Origin: Nocardioidaceae bacterium
GTDB lineage: Bacteria; Actinomycetota; Actinomycetes; Propionibacteriales; Nocardioidaceae
DNA: 8,799 nucleotides
Direction: 5' to 3'
Assembly (NCBI GenBank): GCA_013811715.1
Contig: JACCUS010000373.1
Location: 1 to 8,799 of the forward strand
Positions within the stretch are counted from its first letter, which is position 1; each line of letters starts with the position of its first letter. This document shows positions 6,397 to 8,799 of the stretch, piece after piece. The notes beneath the pieces are model-generated. The model saw only the letters and a list, made by a program, of their open reading frames with translations, made no database searches and was not told where the DNA came from. Position numbers and translations under genes: made by a program.

Positions 6397-7152
6397 ATGA
6401 CCACCGTCAGCGCCGAGTACTACCTCGCTGCGCTGACGCCCATCATCGAGCAAGTCAGCGAGCAGGCAGCCGGTCCCATCCAGCGGGCTGCCGACCTCAT
6501 TGCGGCGTCGTTGCGCGCCGACGGGGTGGTTCAGGCCTTCGGCACGGGCCACTCCGAGGCACTGGCGATGGAGGTCGCGGGCCGGGCGGGTGGGCTCGTT
6601 CCCACGAACCGGATCTCGCTGCGCGACCTGGTGATCTTCGGTGGTCGCGCAGCGGAGGATCTCAGCGGCGGAGAGCTCGAGCGAGATCCACAGGTCGCCC
6701 AGCAACTGTACGACCTGGCGAAGCCGCATCCGGCCGACGTCTTCGTCATCGCCTCGAACTCCGGCGTCAACGGTGCGATCGTCGAGATGGCCAGGCTCGT
6801 CAAGTCTCGGGGACACGCCCTGATCGCCATCACCTCCCTCGCCCACACCGCCGGGGTGGAGTCCCGGCACCCGGGAGGCACCAAGCTCGTCGACCACGCC
6901 GACGTCATACTCGACAACGGCGCTCCCCATGGCGACGCCGTACTCGAGATGCCGGGCGGCGGGAGGGCCTGCGCGGTGTCCTCCGTCACGGCCGCGATGC
7001 TCGCCCAGATGCTGGGCGCGGAGACGATCAGGCGGCTCATCGAGGCCGACGTCGCGCCACCGGTGTACCTGTCGGCGAACATCCCCGGTGGCGACGAGCA
7101 CAACCGCACGCTCGAACAACGGTACGCGGGCCGGATCCGGCGCACCGCCTGA
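6397..7152 (+). CDS. SIS-domain phosphosugar-binding protein (UPF0309 type)
   Basis: This 251-residue protein is a single SIS fold of the UPF0309 type, close to the usual family length. Motifs: AFGTGHSEALAMEVAGRAGGL (47-67, first sugar-phosphate loop), IASNSGVNGAIVEMA (118-132, second loop), AITSLAHTAGVESRHPGG (144-161), DVILDNGAPHGDAVLE (169-184) and SANIPGGDEHN (226-236). It is probably a cytoplasmic phosphosugar isomerase or sensor; no member function is known to me with certainty. It leads an apparent operon with the ABC importer (35 bp to ngcE) and faces the kinase across a shared control region, so its ligand is probably the phosphorylated form of the imported sugar, such as GlcNAc-6-P or MurNAc-6-P. 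It lacks the MurQ signature TASGRTPY and the MurQ glutamate motifs, so it is not a second etherase copy. The open frame extends far upstream over the kinase, but that part is antisense and non-coding. Confidence 0.86.
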   Translation: MTTVSAEYYLAALTPIIEQVSEQAAGPIQRAADLIAASLRADGVVQAFGTGHSEALAMEVAGRAGGLVPTNRISLRDLVIFGGRAAEDLSGGELERDPQVAQQLYDLAKPHPADVFVIASNSGVNGAIVEMARLVKSRGHALIAITSLAHTAGVESRHPGGTKLVDHADVILDNGAPHGDAVLEMPGGGRACAVSSVTAAMLAQMLGAETIRRLIEADVAPPVYLSANIPGGDEHNRTLEQRYAGRIRRTA

Positions 7153-7170
7153 GTCAGCAGAGATTCGTCC

Positions 7171-7177
7171 AAAGGAG
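7171..7177 (+). promoter_or_regulatory. Ribosome binding site of ngcE
   Basis: AAAGGAG ends 10 nt before the ATG at 7188. The 35-bp gap after the SIS gene holds no terminator, supporting one transcript. Confidence 0.65.
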
Positions 7178-7187
7178 AGATATCGCA

Positions 7188-8609
7188 ATGAGTACCCCGA
7201 ACATCTACAACCGCCGCGTCTTCTTGCAGCGCGCGGCGCTCGCATCCATCGCGGCCGCCGGCGGCTCGTCCGTCCTCGCCAGCTGCGCCACCGGCGGAGA
7301 CGAGGGCGACGACATCACCGGCGGCGGCGGCGAGAAGAGCTCCGACAACCCGTTCGGAGTGCAGGCGGACACCGCACTCGCGGTCGTCATCTTCAACGGC
7401 GGGTACGGCGACGAGTACGCGAAGTTCCACGAGAAGCTGTACAAGGCAAAGTTCAAGGGCGCCGACATCAGTCACAAGGCGATCACCGACATCCGCCAGC
7501 AGATGCAGCCGCTCTTCAACAGCGGCAGCCCGCCGGACGTGCTCGACAACGCCGGTGCCGAGGCCATCCCCATCTCCACCCTGGCCGACACCGGCCAGCT
7601 GACCGACCTCACGCAGCTGTTCGACGCCGACACGATCGGCCAGTCAGGCACCAAGATCCGCGACACCCTCAACCCGGTGGCCATCGAGTCGTCCATCTAC
7701 GCCGGAAAGCCGATGGTGCTCAACTACGCCCTTCAGGTCTACGGGCTCTGGTACGACGCGGCGTTGTTCGCCGAGAAAGGCTGGGAGCCGGCCGAGACCT
7801 GGGAGGACTTCCTCGCACTGTGTGAGGAGATCAAGGGCGCCGGCATCGCGCCGATGGCCCACCAGGGCAAGTACCCGTACTACATCCAGCAGGTGCTGAT
7901 GGACATGGCCGTCAAGCACGGCGGCCCAGAGGTGGTCTACGCCATCGACTCGCTCGAGCCGAACGCGTGGAAGCACGAGTCGATGAAGATGGCCGCCGAG
8001 GCGTTGCTCGAGATCAAGTCCAAGGGCTACATGCTCGAGGGCACGGAGGGGTTGGACCACATCCAGTCGCAGACCCTGTGGAACGAGGGCAAGGCGGCGT
8101 TCATCCCCTGCGGGTCGTGGCTGGAGAACGAGCAGAAGGAGGTCGCCCCGCCAGGGTTCGAGACGACCGTTGGTCCGACCCCGCTGCTGGGCGGCGCGAC
8201 GCTGCCGTTCGACTGCACCCGGGTCGAGGCGGCCGAGGCGTTCATCGTCCCTGCAGACGCGGCGAACCAGGTCGGCGGGCTCGAGTACCTGCGGATCATG
8301 CTGTCGCAGGAGGGTGCGGCGGAGTTCACCAAGCTCACCGCGGCGCCGACCATCGTCGACGGGGCCACTGAAGGTCTCGAGCTCACCCCAGGGGCCGAGT
8401 CGTCGATCGCGCTGATCGACTCAGGCGGTGCGGACAACTGGAACTACTACTACGCCATCTGGTACTCACCGATGGACCCGAAGATCCAGTCGGTCGTCGG
8501 CGAGCTCGCCGCGGGCCGCGTCACTGCGGACGAGTTCACCAGCGAGTGCCAGCAGATCGCCGACGAGACCGCGAGCGATCCCAACACCGAAAAGCGCACC
8601 CGGCCCTAG
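7188..8609 (+). CDS. ngcE: NgcE-type ABC transporter sugar-binding lipoprotein
   Basis: This 473-residue protein is an extracellular solute-binding protein of the N-acetylglucosamine/diacetylchitobiose class (NgcE, known from Streptomyces olivaceoviridis). The N-terminus has a twin-arginine motif (NRRVFLQ, 8-14), a hydrophobic segment and a lipobox LASC with the lipidated Cys at 33, so it is a Tat-exported lipoprotein. A Gly/acid-rich linker (about 34-55) follows, then NPFGV and VVIFNGGYGDEYAKFHEKLY, which I recall as characteristic of NgcE openings. Further typical solute-binding features are FNSGSPPDVLDNAG, the hinge-type YALQVYGLWYDAALFAEKGW, TWEDFLALCEEIK, and LWNEGKAAFIPCGSWLENE near the C-terminal lobe. 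It would hand sugar to the NgcF/NgcG permease encoded next. No ATPase gene is visible; such importers commonly use a shared MsiK encoded elsewhere. The neighbourhood suggests the ligand may include MurNAc or GlcNAc-MurNAc, which is inference. Confidence 0.9.
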   Translation: MSTPNIYNRRVFLQRAALASIAAAGGSSVLASCATGGDEGDDITGGGGEKSSDNPFGVQADTALAVVIFNGGYGDEYAKFHEKLYKAKFKGADISHKAITDIRQQMQPLFNSGSPPDVLDNAGAEAIPISTLADTGQLTDLTQLFDADTIGQSGTKIRDTLNPVAIESSIYAGKPMVLNYALQVYGLWYDAALFAEKGWEPAETWEDFLALCEEIKGAGIAPMAHQGKYPYYIQQVLMDMAVKHGGPEVVYAIDSLEPNAWKHESMKMAAEALLEIKSKGYMLEGTEGLDHIQSQTLWNEGKAAFIPCGSWLENEQKEVAPPGFETTVGPTPLLGGATLPFDCTRVEAAEAFIVPADAANQVGGLEYLRIMLSQEGAAEFTKLTAAPTIVDGATEGLELTPGAESSIALIDSGGADNWNYYYAIWYSPMDPKIQSVVGELAAGRVTADEFTSECQQIADETASDPNTEKRTRP

Positions 8610-8628
8610 CGGCAGCCCGAGTCGAGGT

Positions 8629-8637
8629 AGGGAGGAA
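8629..8637 (+). promoter_or_regulatory. Ribosome binding site of the permease gene
   Basis: A strong AGGGAGGAA lies just before the ATG at 8643, with GGAGG ending 7 nt from it. The 33-bp gap after ngcE shows no terminator. Confidence 0.7.
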
Positions 8638-8642
8638 ATTCG

Positions 8643-8799
8643 ATGCGGCACGGGAGGTACCCGTTCATCGTCGGCTTTCTGGCCGTCCCCCTTACGGTGT
8701 ACGCCGTCTTCGTCATCAACCCGTTCATCCAGGCCTTCCACTTCTCGTTGACCGACTGGAGCGGCGTCTCGCCGGAGTACAACTACGTGGGGCTGGAGA
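8643..8799 (+). CDS. ngcF: ABC sugar transporter permease, N-terminal part (NgcF type, 3' truncated)
   Basis: The first 52 codons of a binding-protein-dependent permease run off the window edge. After a short basic N-terminus (MRHGRYPF) comes a hydrophobic helix at about residues 7-30 (FIVGFLAVPLTVYAVFVINP), then PFIQAFHFSLTDWSGVSPEY and NYVGLE. This first helix followed by a SLTDW and NYVGLENF-like loop is typical of the first permease subunit (MalF/UgpA/NgcF position) of carbohydrate ABC importers. Its position directly after ngcE, with a strong ribosome site and the order binding protein then permease, supports the NgcF call. A second permease (NgcG type) is expected just outside the window. 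The rest of the membrane domain and the ATPase-contact loop cannot be seen. Confidence 0.85.
   Translation, partial: MRHGRYPFIVGFLAVPLTVYAVFVINPFIQAFHFSLTDWSGVSPEYNYVGLE

Noticed and set aside
7319..7333. GGC repeat inside ngcE as a possible microsatellite
   Set aside because: It simply encodes a short Gly linker after the lipidated cysteine, common in actinobacterial binding lipoproteins.

Overview
The window is a high-GC (roughly two-thirds G+C) actinobacterial chromosome segment. The reading frames use GC-rich codons with no TTA codon noticed in the real genes. Two proteins carry twin-arginine (Tat) export signals, and the best matches in style are secreted and ABC-transport proteins of soil actinomycetes (a Streptomyces-, Kribbella- or Jiangella-like background). 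The genus cannot be fixed from this sequence. No mobile element, CRISPR array, tRNA or rRNA is visible.

Layout. (1) Positions 1-3358, + strand: the tail of an endonuclease/exonuclease/phosphatase-fold hydrolase, then a Tat-exported DUF1343 exo-beta-N-acetylmuramidase (NamZ type). A 1-bp TGATG stop/start overlap follows, leading into a membrane-anchored or secreted beta-lactamase-fold serine hydrolase with an extra C-terminal beta-sandwich domain. (2) Positions 3409-5300, + strand: an RpiR/MurR-family regulator overlapping by 4 bp (GTGA) with murQ, the MurNAc-6-phosphate etherase. The regulator has an apparent leaderless promoter. (3) Positions 5311-6321, - strand: a BadF/BadG-type amino-sugar kinase, convergent with murQ and only 10 bp from it. 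(4) Positions 6397-8799, + strand, divergent from the kinase: a SIS-domain protein of the UPF0309 type, then an NgcE-type Tat lipoprotein that binds sugars for an ABC importer, then the start of its first permease (NgcF type), cut off by the window edge. A 20-bp inverted repeat in the 75-bp divergent intergenic region is a candidate operator.

Reading the genes together gives a cell-wall amino-sugar salvage locus. Outside the membrane, NamZ would release MurNAc from non-reducing ends, and the serine hydrolase may remove the stem peptide, as AmiE does beside namZ in Bacillus subtilis. Instead of the MurP phosphotransferase (PTS) transporter of Bacillus and E. coli, this locus has an ABC importer and a separate cytoplasmic kinase. 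The kinase would make MurNAc-6-P (and perhaps GlcNAc-6-P), which MurQ converts to GlcNAc-6-P and D-lactate under control of the MurR-like regulator. NagZ, NagA and NagB are not in the window. The assignment of the ABC importer to MurNAc or MurNAc-containing sugars is inference from gene neighbourhood.
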